Shown in pieces: positions 34,794 through 43,004 of a stretch of 64,000 nucleotides of DNA. Both the position numbers and the translations under genes were made by a program. Positions within the stretch are counted from its first letter, which is position 1. Every line of letters starts with the position of its first letter. Source of the stretch: Albitalea sp966211955 (GTDB taxonomy: Bacteria > Pseudomonadota > Gammaproteobacteria > Burkholderiales > Burkholderiaceae_C); the NCBI GenBank assembly GCA_966211955.1, contig CBIHOF010000002.1, forward strand, positions 1 through 64,000, given 5' to 3'. The notes beneath the pieces are model-generated. The model was given only the letters and a program-made list of their open reading frames with translations, was not told the DNA's origin and ran no database searches.

Positions 34794-36047
34794 ATGACCA
34801 CCCCCGTCTCCATCAACCTCGACCCCGCCCAACTCCCCGCGCGCTGCGACGTCCTCGTCATCGGCGCAGGCCCCGCGGGCAGCGCCTCGGCCACCATGCT
34901 GGCGCGCGCCGGTTTCGACGTGGTGCTCATCGACCAGCACAGCTTCCCGCGCGACAAGGTCTGCGGCGACGGGCTCATCCCGGACGCGCACAAGGCGCTG
35001 GCCAAGCTGGGCGCGCTCGATGAAGTGATGACGCTCGCGCAGCCGGCCGCGCACGTCGGCTGCATCGGCCCGCGCGGCGGGCGCATCGACGTGCCCGGCA
35101 CGCTTGCCGTGCTGCCGCGCAAGGAGCTCGATCACGTCCTCGTGAAGAACGCCGCGCGCGCCGGCGTTCGCATGTTCGCGCCCGTGCGCTTCGCCTCGCC
35201 CATCGAAGACAAGGGCCGCGTTGCCGGTGCCCAGTTGAAGGCGGGCGACACGACGCACGAGTTGCGTGCGGACTGGACCATCCTCGCCACGGGTGCGGTG
35301 CCGCAGGCGCTCATCGCAGCCGGCATGTCGCGCCGCCAGACGCCCAGCGGCGTCGCACTGCGCGGCTACGTCAAGAACGACAAGATGGTCGGCCGCATCG
35401 ACAAGCTGGAGATCGTCTGGCACCGCGCGGTGAGCCCGGGTTACGGCTGGATCTTCCCGTGCCGCGACGGCGTCTTCAACATCGGCGTGGGCATCGCCGA
35501 CAGCCACGGCGAGGCGCGCAACGGCAAGCTGACCAAGAAGGAAGCCAACCTGCGCGAGATCTTCGACGACTTCATCCGCGTGTACGCACCCGCGAAGGAG
35601 CTTGTCGAGACCGGCGTGTGGACCAGCCCGCTCAAGGGCGCGCCGCTGCGCTGCACGCTCGAAGGTGCGCAGTATTCGCGGCCCGGCCTGATCGTCACCG
35701 GCGAGGCGGCAGGCAGCACCTATTCCTTCAGCGGCGAAGGCATCGGCAAGGCGATGGAGACGGGCATCCACGCGGCCGAGTGCATCGTCGCCGGCAGGAA
35801 TGCCAGGCTCGACGAGGCCACGGTGCGCGAGCGTTATGAAGCCGCCCTGCTCGCGCTCAAGCCGCGCTTCGACCTCTACCAGCGCGCCAACAAGGTGAAC
35901 CGCCACCCCTGGCTCGCCGACCTGCTCATCTGGCGCGCGAAGAAGAGCGAGCGGCTCGTGCGCCGCATGAGCGGCGTGCTCAACGAGACGAGCAACCCCG
36001 GCAACCTCGTGTCTTTCAAGGGCATGCTTAGACTGTTCACGGAGTAA
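34794..36047 (+). CDS. Geranylgeranyl reductase family FAD-dependent oxidoreductase
   Basis: A 417-residue flavoprotein. The FAD-binding GxGxxG is in CDVLVIGAGPAGSASATMLA with Asp at the strand end (VVLID); FPRDKVCGDGLIPDAHKAL is the family-specific C-x-DG element; IFPCRDGVFNIGVGIA and GEAAGSTYSFSGEGIGKAME form the second FAD-contact region. Members reduce isoprenoid double bonds or hydroxylate aromatic rings; the family is broad and substrate cannot be inferred. Chosen ATG at 34794. A terminator stem lies 15 bases upstream, so transcription probably begins within the preceding gene or passes the terminator. Confidence 0.85.
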   Translation: MTTPVSINLDPAQLPARCDVLVIGAGPAGSASATMLARAGFDVVLIDQHSFPRDKVCGDGLIPDAHKALAKLGALDEVMTLAQPAAHVGCIGPRGGRIDVPGTLAVLPRKELDHVLVKNAARAGVRMFAPVRFASPIEDKGRVAGAQLKAGDTTHELRADWTILATGAVPQALIAAGMSRRQTPSGVALRGYVKNDKMVGRIDKLEIVWHRAVSPGYGWIFPCRDGVFNIGVGIADSHGEARNGKLTKKEANLREIFDDFIRVYAPAKELVETGVWTSPLKGAPLRCTLEGAQYSRPGLIVTGEAAGSTYSFSGEGIGKAMETGIHAAECIVAGRNARLDEATVRERYEAALLALKPRFDLYQRANKVNRHPWLADLLIWRAKKSERLVRRMSGVLNETSNPGNLVSFKGMLRLFTE

Positions 36048-36104
36048 CACGCTCCGACCTGCGCCTGACCCCGGCGCGCCTACGAACTGCGAGCCACAAG
36101 CAGC

Positions 36105-36863
36105 ATGTGCCAGCTCCTCGGAATGAACGGCAACACGCCGACGGACATCGTCTTCAGCTTCACCGGCTTCTGCACGCGAGCCGAGGAGCACAAGGACGGG
36201 TTCGGCATCGCGTTCTTCGAGGGCGCCGGCGTGCGGCTGTTCGTGGATGCGCAGAGCGCGCGCAACTCGCCGGTGGCGGAGATGGTGCGGCAGTACCCCA
36301 TCCGCAGCGACAACATCATTGCGCACATCCGCAAGGCCACACAGGGCCGCATCGCGCTGGAGAACACGCACCCGTTCCAGCGCGAGCTGTGGGGACGCTA
36401 CTGGGTGTTCGCGCACAACGGCGACCTGAAGCAGTTCAACCCGCGGTTGCATGCTTCCTTCAAGCCCGTGGGCAGCACCGACAGCGAGTTGGCTTTCTGC
36501 TGGCTGATGCAGGAGCTGTCGAAGTCGCATGCGAGCGTGCCGTCGATCGCCGAGCTCACCGCCACGCTGCGCGAGCTCGCGCCCCAGCTCGCGTCTCACG
36601 GCACCTTCAACTTCATGCTCAGCAACGGCGAGGCGCTGTGGGCGCATTGCTCGACGCGGCTTTGCTACATCGTGCGCCAGCATCCCTTCCGCGCGGCGAC
36701 GCTGCAGGACGACGACATGAGCGTCGACTTCTCCCAGCACACCGCGGCGACGGATCGCGTCGCGGTGGTGGTGACGGAGCCGCTCACGCGCGATGAAGAG
36801 TGGATCGACTTCGAGCCTGGCGAGCTCAAGGTGTTCGCGGGCGGTGCGCCGTTGAACTGCTGA
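36105..36863 (+). CDS. Class II glutamine amidotransferase, YafJ-like
   Basis: A 252-residue Ntn-hydrolase. Cys2 follows the initiator Met (MCQLLGMNG) and is the nucleophile after Met removal; HIRKATQG, ENTHPFQRELWGRYWVFAHNGDL and GSTDSELAFCWLMQEL are the glutamine-binding and oxyanion segments. It is the stand-alone YafJ type whose acceptor and product are unknown; relatives include the EgtC-type amidohydrolases. Located between the FAD oxidoreductase (58 bases) and the M14 peptidase (160 bases), all on the plus strand. Confidence 0.9.
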   Translation: MCQLLGMNGNTPTDIVFSFTGFCTRAEEHKDGFGIAFFEGAGVRLFVDAQSARNSPVAEMVRQYPIRSDNIIAHIRKATQGRIALENTHPFQRELWGRYWVFAHNGDLKQFNPRLHASFKPVGSTDSELAFCWLMQELSKSHASVPSIAELTATLRELAPQLASHGTFNFMLSNGEALWAHCSTRLCYIVRQHPFRAATLQDDDMSVDFSQHTAATDRVAVVVTEPLTRDEEWIDFEPGELKVFAGGAPLNC

Positions 36864-37022
36864 GCTTGTGCAGCTGCAACGCAGCCCATTCCGCGCGGTG
36901 TGCGAATGGCGTTGCGCGCACCCGGATTGCCGGAAGGTTGGTCCGCAACCCGTGAGTTCAGCGCCGGTTCTTGCGGCAAACTCCCGCGGCACCGCAACGA
37001 GGCTTTCGAGGACCTGCATCCC

Positions 37023-38732
37023 ATGTCGCTGACCGCCACGCCCACGCCGAAGTTCGACGTCTTCTACAAGTACGACGCGCTCACGAGGCTGCTGTTCGAC
37101 TACGCCGAATCGAACCCGCACATCGTCTCGCTGCACACCATCGGCAAGAGCCACGAAGGCCGCGACATCTGGGTCGTGACGCTCACCACTGCGGCCACCG
37201 GCATCGACACCGACAAGCCCGCCTTCTGGACCGACGGCAACATCCACGCCGCCGAGCTCACCGCGAGCACGGCCTGCCTCTACTACCTGCACCATCTCGT
37301 CACGGGATACGGCCGTGACCCGCAGATCACGCACCTGCTGGACACGCGCACCATCTACATCTGCCCGCGCCTGAACCCCGACGGTGCCGAGCTCGCCCTG
37401 GCTGACAAGCCGCGCCACATCCGCTCGTCCACCCGCCGCTATCCGTTCGAGGAAGACCCGGTGGACGGCCTCACGATGGAAGACGTGGACGGCGATGGCC
37501 GCGTGCTGTTCATGCGCATCCCCGATCCGCACGGCTCGTACAAGAAGTGCGCGCAAGACCCGCGGCTGATGGTGCCGCGCGAGCCCGGCGAGTTCGGCGG
37601 CGAGTACTACAGGCTCATGCCCGAAGGCACGCTCAAGCACTACGACGGCCTCACCGTGAGCGTGAACAAGGACGTGGAAGGGCTGGACCTCAACCGCAAC
37701 TTCCCGAGCGGCTGGCGCCAGGAGTTCGAGCAGGTGGGCGCGGGCGCCTACCCGGCGAGCGAGCCCGAGGTGCGCGCGATGGTGGACTTCATCGTCAAGC
37801 ACAAGAACATCGGCGCGGCCATCAGCTACCACACGCACAGCGGCGTCATCCTGCGGCCCATGGGCACGCAGAGCGACGACGACATGATTCCCGAGGACCT
37901 GTGGCTCATCAAGCGCTTCAGCGAGATCGGCGCGAAGACCACGGGCTACCCGGCGATCAGCATCTGGCACGACTTCAAGTACCACCCGAAGGACGTCATC
38001 AGCGGCACGCAGGACTGGGTCTACGAGCACCTGGGCGCGCTGTTCTGGGTGGTGGAGATGTGGTCGCCCAACAAGGAAGCGGGCATCACCGACTACAAGT
38101 GGATCGACTGGTTTCGCGACCATCCGGTGGAGGACGACCTCAAGCTGCTCAAGTGGAGCGACGAGCATTGCGAGGGCCAGGCCCACGTGGACTGGAAGCC
38201 CTTCCTGCATCCGCAGCTCGGCCAGGTGGAGATCGGCGGCTGGGACAAGATGAACTTCTGGCGCAACCCGCCAGCGCAGCTGCGCGAGCGCGAGGCTGCG
38301 CGCTTCCCGGCGTGGATGAACCAGATCGCGCTGAGCCTGCCCAAGCTCGAGCTCGTGCGCAGCGAGGTGCGTGCGCTCGGGCCCGACACCTGGCGCATCC
38401 GGCTGGCGGTGGCCAACAGCGGCTACCTGCCGGCCTACATCAGCAAGCGCGCGCTGGAGCGCAAGGTGGTGCGCGGCGTGATCTTCGAGATCCATCTGCC
38501 GCAGGGTGACCCGCTCATCACCCTCGTGAGCGGCAAGGAGCGCGAGGAAGGGCCGCAGCTCGAGGGCCACAGCGTGAAGATGACGCTGCAGGCGTTTCTG
38601 CCGACAAGAGAGATCACGGCTGATCGGGCAGTGCACGAGTGGGTGGTGAAGGCGCCCAAGGGCACACGCATCGCGTTGAGCGCGCGGGCCGATCGGGCCG
38701 GGGCGGTGAAGACGGAAGTGACGCTGGACTAG
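37023..38732 (+). CDS. M14-family zinc carboxypeptidase
   Basis: A 569-residue metallopeptidase. Zinc ligands His75 and Glu78 are in DGNIHAAELT, the third His in ISYHTHSGV; RLNPDGAE and GLDLNRNFP (Asn-Arg carboxylate clamp) are diagnostic for M14. A large insertion after RSSTRRYPFEEDPVDG and a C-terminal beta-rich domain (VRALGPDTWRIRLAVANSGYLPAY) distinguish the group from digestive carboxypeptidases. No signal peptide is visible, so it may be cytosolic. The ATG at 37023 is used; the open frame extends to 36900 without family-like sequence. Confidence 0.88.
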   Translation: MSLTATPTPKFDVFYKYDALTRLLFDYAESNPHIVSLHTIGKSHEGRDIWVVTLTTAATGIDTDKPAFWTDGNIHAAELTASTACLYYLHHLVTGYGRDPQITHLLDTRTIYICPRLNPDGAELALADKPRHIRSSTRRYPFEEDPVDGLTMEDVDGDGRVLFMRIPDPHGSYKKCAQDPRLMVPREPGEFGGEYYRLMPEGTLKHYDGLTVSVNKDVEGLDLNRNFPSGWRQEFEQVGAGAYPASEPEVRAMVDFIVKHKNIGAAISYHTHSGVILRPMGTQSDDDMIPEDLWLIKRFSEIGAKTTGYPAISIWHDFKYHPKDVISGTQDWVYEHLGALFWVVEMWSPNKEAGITDYKWIDWFRDHPVEDDLKLLKWSDEHCEGQAHVDWKPFLHPQLGQVEIGGWDKMNFWRNPPAQLREREAARFPAWMNQIALSLPKLELVRSEVRALGPDTWRIRLAVANSGYLPAYISKRALERKVVRGVIFEIHLPQGDPLITLVSGKEREEGPQLEGHSVKMTLQAFLPTREITADRAVHEWVVKAPKGTRIALSARADRAGAVKTEVTLD

Positions 38733-38736
38733 AAAC

Positions 38737-38820
38737 GGGGCCCCTCAGTCGCTTCGCTCCTGCCCCCAAGGGGGGGCCGCCTGGCGGGCCGGCAAAGCCG
38801 GTCCCACGGGCGTGGCCTGA
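38737..38820 (+). repeat. Dispersed GC-rich intergenic repeat, copy 4
   Basis: Begins four bases after the M14 peptidase stop. Contains CAGTCGCTTCGCTCCTGCCC, CCGCCTGGCGG and the CCGGCAAAGCCGG palindrome matching the other copies. It separates the peptidase gene from the Fur-box-containing promoter of the tonB operon and could insulate it. Confidence 0.78.
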
Positions 38821-38862
38821 TCGCGCTTGCCTTGGCTCGCTGCCCCGTGCTTGGTTGTAAAT

Positions 38863-38881
38863 GCAGATGAGAATCGTTCGC
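38863..38881. promoter_or_regulatory. Probable Fur box upstream of the tonB operon
   Basis: GCAGATGAGAATCGTTCGC agrees at 12 of 19 positions with the Fur consensus GATAATGATAATCATTATC by eye. A TATACT -10-like element lies at 38890-38895, so bound Fur would cover the promoter. The tonB ATG is 25 bases downstream. The genes downstream (TonB, ExbB, ExbD, HemP) are standard Fur targets. Confidence 0.65.
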
Positions 38882-38906
38882 AGTAACGATATACTGGCGG
38901 CCGCCC

Positions 38907-39581
38907 ATGATTGCCGCCCGATCGATTCATCGCCATGCCGATGGCCTCACGCCCGCCCAACGCCGCGCGGCCGTGGGTGCCATCGTTGCACTGCATGCAG
39001 CGGGGGCGTGGGGGTTGATGCAAGTGCAGGCTGCGCGCGAGGTCGTGGCCGATGCGGCGCCGATCTTCGTATCGATGATTCGGCCTGCCGTCGAGCGCGC
39101 GCCGAACAGAACGCCCGTGCCCCTCGCGCCGCCGCCCATCCCGCGGAGCATCGTCACCGCCGCCCCGGCGCCTGAACCGGCACCGCCCGCGCTGGAGCCC
39201 GCGACACCACCGCCGCAAGAGCCACTGCAGACCTCGACGGTTCAAGCGCCGGCCGCGTCGATCGAATCACCGGCCCCCGCGCCGCCGCCAGAACCGCGCC
39301 AGATCCCGCCCTCCGCCGTGCAATACCTCGAAGCCCCCGTGCTCCAGGTGCCGCCTGCCTCTGCGCGAGCCGGCGAATCGGGCCGCAGCGTCGTGCGTGT
39401 CCTCATCGATGAGCAAGGCCTGCCGCGCACGGTGCAGCTCGCGCAGGGTTCCGGCTTCAAGCGCCTGGACGACGCCGCACTCGCCGCCGTGCGCCGCGCG
39501 CGCTTCCGCCCCTACACCGAGCGCGGCCAGCCCCAGGCGGGCTGGGCGCTCATCCCCCTGGTCTTCGAACTGGAGAAATGA
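38907..39581 (+). CDS. tonB: Energy transducer TonB
   Basis: A 224-residue protein: short N-terminus, one inner-membrane helix (about residues 22-38), a Pro-rich periplasmic stalk (about 65-140, rich in PAPPP and EPAPP), and a C-terminal TonB domain (SGRSVVRVLIDEQGLPRTVQLAQGSGFKRLDDAALAAVRRARFRPY). It delivers proton-motive energy from ExbBD to outer-membrane receptors, here presumably the Fiu-like receptor 5 kb away. First gene behind the Fur box; its stop overlaps the exbB start (ATGA). Confidence 0.94.
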   Translation: MIAARSIHRHADGLTPAQRRAAVGAIVALHAAGAWGLMQVQAAREVVADAAPIFVSMIRPAVERAPNRTPVPLAPPPIPRSIVTAAPAPEPAPPALEPATPPPQEPLQTSTVQAPAASIESPAPAPPPEPRQIPPSAVQYLEAPVLQVPPASARAGESGRSVVRVLIDEQGLPRTVQLAQGSGFKRLDDAALAAVRRARFRPYTERGQPQAGWALIPLVFELEK

Positions 39582-40327
39582 GCATGGACACCGACACTGG
39601 CCTAGGCCACTTCATCGTGCAAAGCGATGCGCTGGGCAAGACGCTGCTGGCCATCCTCATCGCGATGTCGGCGCTTTCCTGGGCCATCCTGCTCGTGAAA
39701 GGCTTGAGCTTCATCGTGCGTCGCCGGCGCAGCGACCACTTCCTCAACCTGTTCTGGAACGCGGCCTCGCTCGATGCCGTCGCCAACGAGATCGCCACGC
39801 ACGGCGCGGCCGACCCGTTCTCGCACCTCGCGAGCCATGCCATGCATGCACAGGCCCACCACGCCAGGTACGGCGCGGCCAAGCTGGAAGAAGCGGGCAC
39901 CGTGACCGACTTCGTCACGCGCACCATCAAGAAGGTCCTCGACGAAGAAACCATGCGGCTGGAGAACGGCTTGACGCTGCTTGCCACCGTCGGTGCGACC
40001 GCCCCCTTCGTCGGCCTCTTCGGCACGGTATGGGGCGTGTACCACGCGCTCGCGGCCATCGGCGTGAGCGGCGCCGGCACCTTGGACAAGGTGGCCGGGC
40101 CCGTGGGTGAAGCACTGATCATGACGGGCCTCGGACTCGCGGTCGCCATCCCGGCGGTGGTCGGCTTCAACTGGCTCACGCGCGCCAACCGCGTGATGCT
40201 CGCGCGGCTGGACGCCTTCGCCTACGAGCTGCACACCTTCGTCGCCATGGGCCAGCCGCTGGGCGCGGACGCATCGCCGCCCGCGCGCGTGCATGCAATC
40301 CCCAGGGCTCGCGTCGCCCACGCCTGA
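39578..40327 (+). CDS. exbB: Biopolymer transport protein ExbB
   Basis: A 249-residue MotA/TolQ/ExbB-family protein with three helices (about residues 18-42, 133-155 and 175-195). The conserved TLLATVGATAPFVGLFGTVWGVYHAL block lines the proton channel and GEALIMTGLGLAVAIPAVVGFNWL is the third helix. It forms the pentamer around the ExbD dimer. Start ATG at 39578 overlaps tonB; a second ATG six bases later is possible. Confidence 0.95.
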   Translation: MSMDTDTGLGHFIVQSDALGKTLLAILIAMSALSWAILLVKGLSFIVRRRRSDHFLNLFWNAASLDAVANEIATHGAADPFSHLASHAMHAQAHHARYGAAKLEEAGTVTDFVTRTIKKVLDEETMRLENGLTLLATVGATAPFVGLFGTVWGVYHALAAIGVSGAGTLDKVAGPVGEALIMTGLGLAVAIPAVVGFNWLTRANRVMLARLDAFAYELHTFVAMGQPLGADASPPARVHAIPRARVAHA

Positions 40328-40344
40328 AACGCAAGGAGTACCCC

Positions 40345-40773
40345 ATGGCCTTCGCCAGTTTCGACTCACGCCATGCCGCTGCGCCGCTGTCGGAGATCAA
40401 CATGGTGCCGCTCATCGACGTGATGCTCGTGCTGCTGGTGATCTTCATCATCACCGCCCCATTGCTCACGAATGCCGTGAAGCTGGAGTTGCCCAAGGCG
40501 AGTTCGCAGGTGAACACGGTCAAGGTTGAGAAGATCGACTTCGCCATCGATGCGCAGGGGGCGCTCTTCTGGAACGGGGAGCCAGTGAACCGCGCCGAGG
40601 CGGCACGCCGCTTCGCGGCCGAGAGCCGCAAGTCGCCGCAGCCGGAGGTGCATCTGCATGCCGACCAGGCGGTGGCGTATCGCGTGGTGGCGCAGGCACT
40701 GGCCGATGCGTCGCGTGCCGGGCTCACGAGGGTTGGCTTCGTGAGCGAACCTGAAGCGGGCGCGGCGCAATGA
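40345..40773 (+). CDS. exbD: Biopolymer transport protein ExbD
   Basis: A 142-residue single-pass protein. The helix at about 21-43 carries Asp25 (VPLIDVMLVLLVIFIIT), the protonatable residue of the ExbBD motor, followed by a periplasmic domain with the typical VHLHADQAVAYRVVAQALADASRAGLTRVGFVSEP ending. An AAGGAG ribosome-binding site precedes the ATG. The stop overlaps the hemP start (ATGA). Confidence 0.95.
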   Translation: MAFASFDSRHAAAPLSEINMVPLIDVMLVLLVIFIITAPLLTNAVKLELPKASSQVNTVKVEKIDFAIDAQGALFWNGEPVNRAEAARRFAAESRKSPQPEVHLHADQAVAYRVVAQALADASRAGLTRVGFVSEPEAGAAQ

Positions 40774-40973
40774 GCGAGCACGCCCTGAAACCTCCCTCGG
40801 TCCACAGGCGGGGGGCCATGTCACCACCCCCGCAGCCTGCGCCGCAGCGCCGCGTCCACCACATCCGCAGCGACGAGCTCTTCGCCGGCGCGAACGAAGT
40901 GCACATCGAGCATGGCGGCGCGCTGTACCGGCTGCAGCGCACGTCGCTCGGCAAGTTGATCCTCACCAAGTAG
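40770..40973 (+). CDS. hemP: Hemin uptake protein HemP
   Basis: A 67-residue small protein. The C-terminal half VHHIRSDELFAGANEVHIEHGGALYRLQRTSLGKLILTK carries the HemP family pattern (R-x-x-SxxLF, HxGxxYxLRxTxxGKLILTK). HemP proteins are Fur-controlled and associated with haem uptake; in related bacteria HemP was reported to act as a regulator of haem-receptor genes. ATGA overlap with exbD implies translational coupling. Confidence 0.9.
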   Translation: MSEHALKPPSVHRRGAMSPPPQPAPQRRVHHIRSDELFAGANEVHIEHGGALYRLQRTSLGKLILTK

Positions 40974-40975
40974 CG

Positions 40976-41608
40976 ATGCGCACGCTCAACGCAACTCTCA
41001 CCGAAGGCCAGCGGCGCGCGCATTGGCTCAAGACGCTCACGCAGTGGCACTGGGTGAGCTCTGCGATGTGCCTGATGGGCATGCTGCTCTTCAGCTTCAC
41101 CGGCATCACGCTCAATCATGCGGCGCAGATCGAATCGAGGCCCGTGGTCGCCTCGAGAAGGGCGCAGGTGCCGATGCAACTGCTGGCCCCGGCGGACGCC
41201 ACCAGGAAGTCCGCGCCGCTGAGCCCCGGGTTGACGCGCTGGCTGCACCACGAAATCGGCGTCGACGCCGAAGGCCGCGAGGCCGAATGGTCGCCCGGCG
41301 AGATCTACCTGTCGCTGCCACGTCCGGGTGGCGACGCCTGGCTGCGCATCGATCGGACCAGCGGCGAGTTGGAGCACGAGGTGACCGACCGCGGCTGGCT
41401 CGCCTTCGCCAATGACCTGCACAAAGGCCGTCACACCGGGCTCGCGTGGAGCTGGTTCATCGACCTCTTTGCCGCGGCCTGCCTCGTCTTCAGCGTGTCG
41501 GGCCTCCTGATCCTCAAGCTGCGCGCCAGCAAGCGCGCCGCCACCTGGCCCGTCGTCGGACTGGGTACGGCCGTGCCTTTGCTGCTCGTCATGGCCTTCA
41601 TTCACTGA
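40976..41608 (+). CDS. PepSY-associated membrane protein
   Basis: A 210-residue inner-membrane protein of the PepSY_TM type. One helix near residues 25-47 (VSSAMCLMGMLLFSFTGITLNH), a periplasmic PepSY-like domain of about 110 residues, then two helices (about 158-180 and 188-209). The His residues at HWVSS, LNHAAQ and NDLHKGRHTG could ligate haem, as proposed for PepSY ferric reductases such as FpvG or FoxB. It starts two bases after hemP. Its place before a predicted flavinylated protein and ApbE suggests a transmembrane electron conduit; that role is inferred. Confidence 0.85.
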   Translation: MRTLNATLTEGQRRAHWLKTLTQWHWVSSAMCLMGMLLFSFTGITLNHAAQIESRPVVASRRAQVPMQLLAPADATRKSAPLSPGLTRWLHHEIGVDAEGREAEWSPGEIYLSLPRPGGDAWLRIDRTSGELEHEVTDRGWLAFANDLHKGRHTGLAWSWFIDLFAAACLVFSVSGLLILKLRASKRAATWPVVGLGTAVPLLLVMAFIH

Positions 41609-41631
41609 GACGCCACAAGGAGCTGTCGTCC

Positions 41632-42144
41632 ATGCGTTTGCACTATTCCCTCGCGCTCGGCGCCGCTATCGGCCTGCCGGTGCATGCCGCCGAACTGGCC
41701 GTGAAGCTCGAATTGCCGCGGCTGGCGGTGGCCGAATACCACCGGCCCTACACGGCGATCTGGATCGAGCGCGCCGACCAGGGCGTTGCGGCCAACCTCG
41801 CCGTCTGGTACGACCTGAAGAAGAAGGACAACGAGGGCAGCAAGTGGCTCAAGGACATGCGCACGTGGTGGCGCAAGAGCGGCCGCGAGATGCAGATGCC
41901 GGTCGATGGCTTGAGCGGCGCGACACGAGCAGCAGGCGAGCACAGCCTGTCCTTCGCGGGTGCGCAGTCGCCGTTGGACAAGCTGCCGGCCGGCGATTAC
42001 GCGCTGGTCGTCGAAGCCGCGCGCGAAGGTGGCGGCCGCGAGGTGGTGCGCGTGCCCTTCCAGTGGCCGCCCAAGGCTGCGCAGTCGGCGAGCTCCGTTG
42101 GCGAGCATGAGCTGGGCATGGTGCGCGTGGAGCTCAAGCCATGA
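41632..42144 (+). CDS. DUF2271 periplasmic protein with a predicted flavinylation motif
   Basis: A 170-residue exported protein: signal peptide 1-19 (ending PVHAA), then the DUF2271 pattern LAVKLELPRLAVAEYHRPYTAIWIERADQGVAANLAVWYDLKKKDN...WLKDMRTWWRKSG. At residues 92-98 it reads DGLSGAT, matching the [D/N]-G-x-[S/T]-G-A-T site where ApbE attaches FMN to Thr (Thr98 here), as known from NqrC and FMN-binding domains. apbE is two genes downstream. Hence a covalent flavoprotein in the periplasm is predicted. Family by recall; flavinylation is inference. The stop overlaps the DUF4198 start (ATGA). Confidence 0.85.
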   Translation: MRLHYSLALGAAIGLPVHAAELAVKLELPRLAVAEYHRPYTAIWIERADQGVAANLAVWYDLKKKDNEGSKWLKDMRTWWRKSGREMQMPVDGLSGATRAAGEHSLSFAGAQSPLDKLPAGDYALVVEAAREGGGREVVRVPFQWPPKAAQSASSVGEHELGMVRVELKP

Positions 42145-42980
42145 GGCGCGCGCGTTCGACGGCGACCATGCGCTGGCTCTTGTGCGCCGCACTGCTCGTC
42201 GCAGGCATCGGCACGGCACAGGCCCACCGCGCCTGGCTGCTGCCCTCGGCCACCACCTTCTCCGGCAAGGAGCCGTGGGTCACGGTCGATGCCGCCGTCT
42301 CGACCGACATCTTCTACGCCGACCACAACCCGATGCGGCTCGAAGGCCTGAGCATCACCGCGCCCGATGGCAGCCGCGTCGCGCCGGTAAACGTGGGCAA
42401 CGGCCGCTTCCGCAGCACCTTCGACGTGAAGCTGGCCCAGCCGGGCACCTACAAGCTCGCGGTGGTCAGCGAATCGGCCATGGCGAGCTACACGCTCCAT
42501 GGTGAAACCAGGCGCTGGCGCGGCGCGGCGCAAGCGCTGGAAAGAGAGATTCCGTCAGGCGCGCAAGACGTGAAGCTCACGCACATGCAAAGCCGCAACG
42601 AGGTCTTCGTCACGGCGGGCAAGCCAAGCGATGGCGTGCTCGCAACCACGGGCGTGGGCCTCGAGCTGCGGCCCGTCACGCATCCCAACGACCTCGTGGC
42701 CGGCAGCGCGGCGAGTTTCGTGCTGACGCTGGACGGCCAGCCCGCGAGCGGCGTCGACGTGCTGGTCATCCCGGGCGGCGTGCGCTATCGAGATCGGCTG
42801 GACGAGATCAAGGTGGTGACCGATGCGACGGGCCGCTTCAGCATCCGCTGGCCGGCCGCCGGCATGTACTGGCTCGGTGCCACCCACGGTGCCGCGGGGC
42901 CGATGGAAGGAGGGGGCAGTGCCGATGTTCCCGCCCGCCGCGCCAGCTACTCCGCCACCTTCGAGGTCTTGCCGCAGTGA
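42141..42980 (+). CDS. DUF4198 periplasmic protein
   Basis: A 279-residue exported protein. After a signal peptide (ending GTAQA) comes HRAWLLPSATTFSGKEPWVTVDAAVSTDIFYADHNPMRLE, the DUF4198 start, whose mature N-terminal His and following residues recall metal-binding Ig-like proteins; a second beta domain (FVLTLDGQPASGVDVLVIPGGVRYRDRLDEIKVVTDATGRFSIRWPAAGMYWLGA) is carboxypeptidase-regulatory-like. DUF4198 proteins are associated with periplasmic metal handling (Ni/Co-related NikK-like). Start at 42141 (overlap with the upstream stop); an ATG at 42168 also gives a good signal peptide. Confidence 0.83.
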   Translation: MRRARSTATMRWLLCAALLVAGIGTAQAHRAWLLPSATTFSGKEPWVTVDAAVSTDIFYADHNPMRLEGLSITAPDGSRVAPVNVGNGRFRSTFDVKLAQPGTYKLAVVSESAMASYTLHGETRRWRGAAQALEREIPSGAQDVKLTHMQSRNEVFVTAGKPSDGVLATTGVGLELRPVTHPNDLVAGSAASFVLTLDGQPASGVDVLVIPGGVRYRDRLDEIKVVTDATGRFSIRWPAAGMYWLGATHGAAGPMEGGGSADVPARRASYSATFEVLPQ

Positions 42981-43004
42981 TCGCTGCGTCGTGAAGGGAG
43001 TGCC

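Noticed and set aside
36900..37022. N-terminal extension of the M14 peptidase from an upstream ATG
   Set aside because: The extra residues have no family similarity and no signal peptide; the ATG at 37023 starts at the conserved region.
34683..38636. A 1317-codon open frame on the minus strand
   Set aside because: It is the antisense shadow of three well-supported plus-strand genes (FAD oxidoreductase, YafJ, M14 peptidase); the His/Arg/Ala/Val-rich composition is the usual product of high-GC third-position bias.
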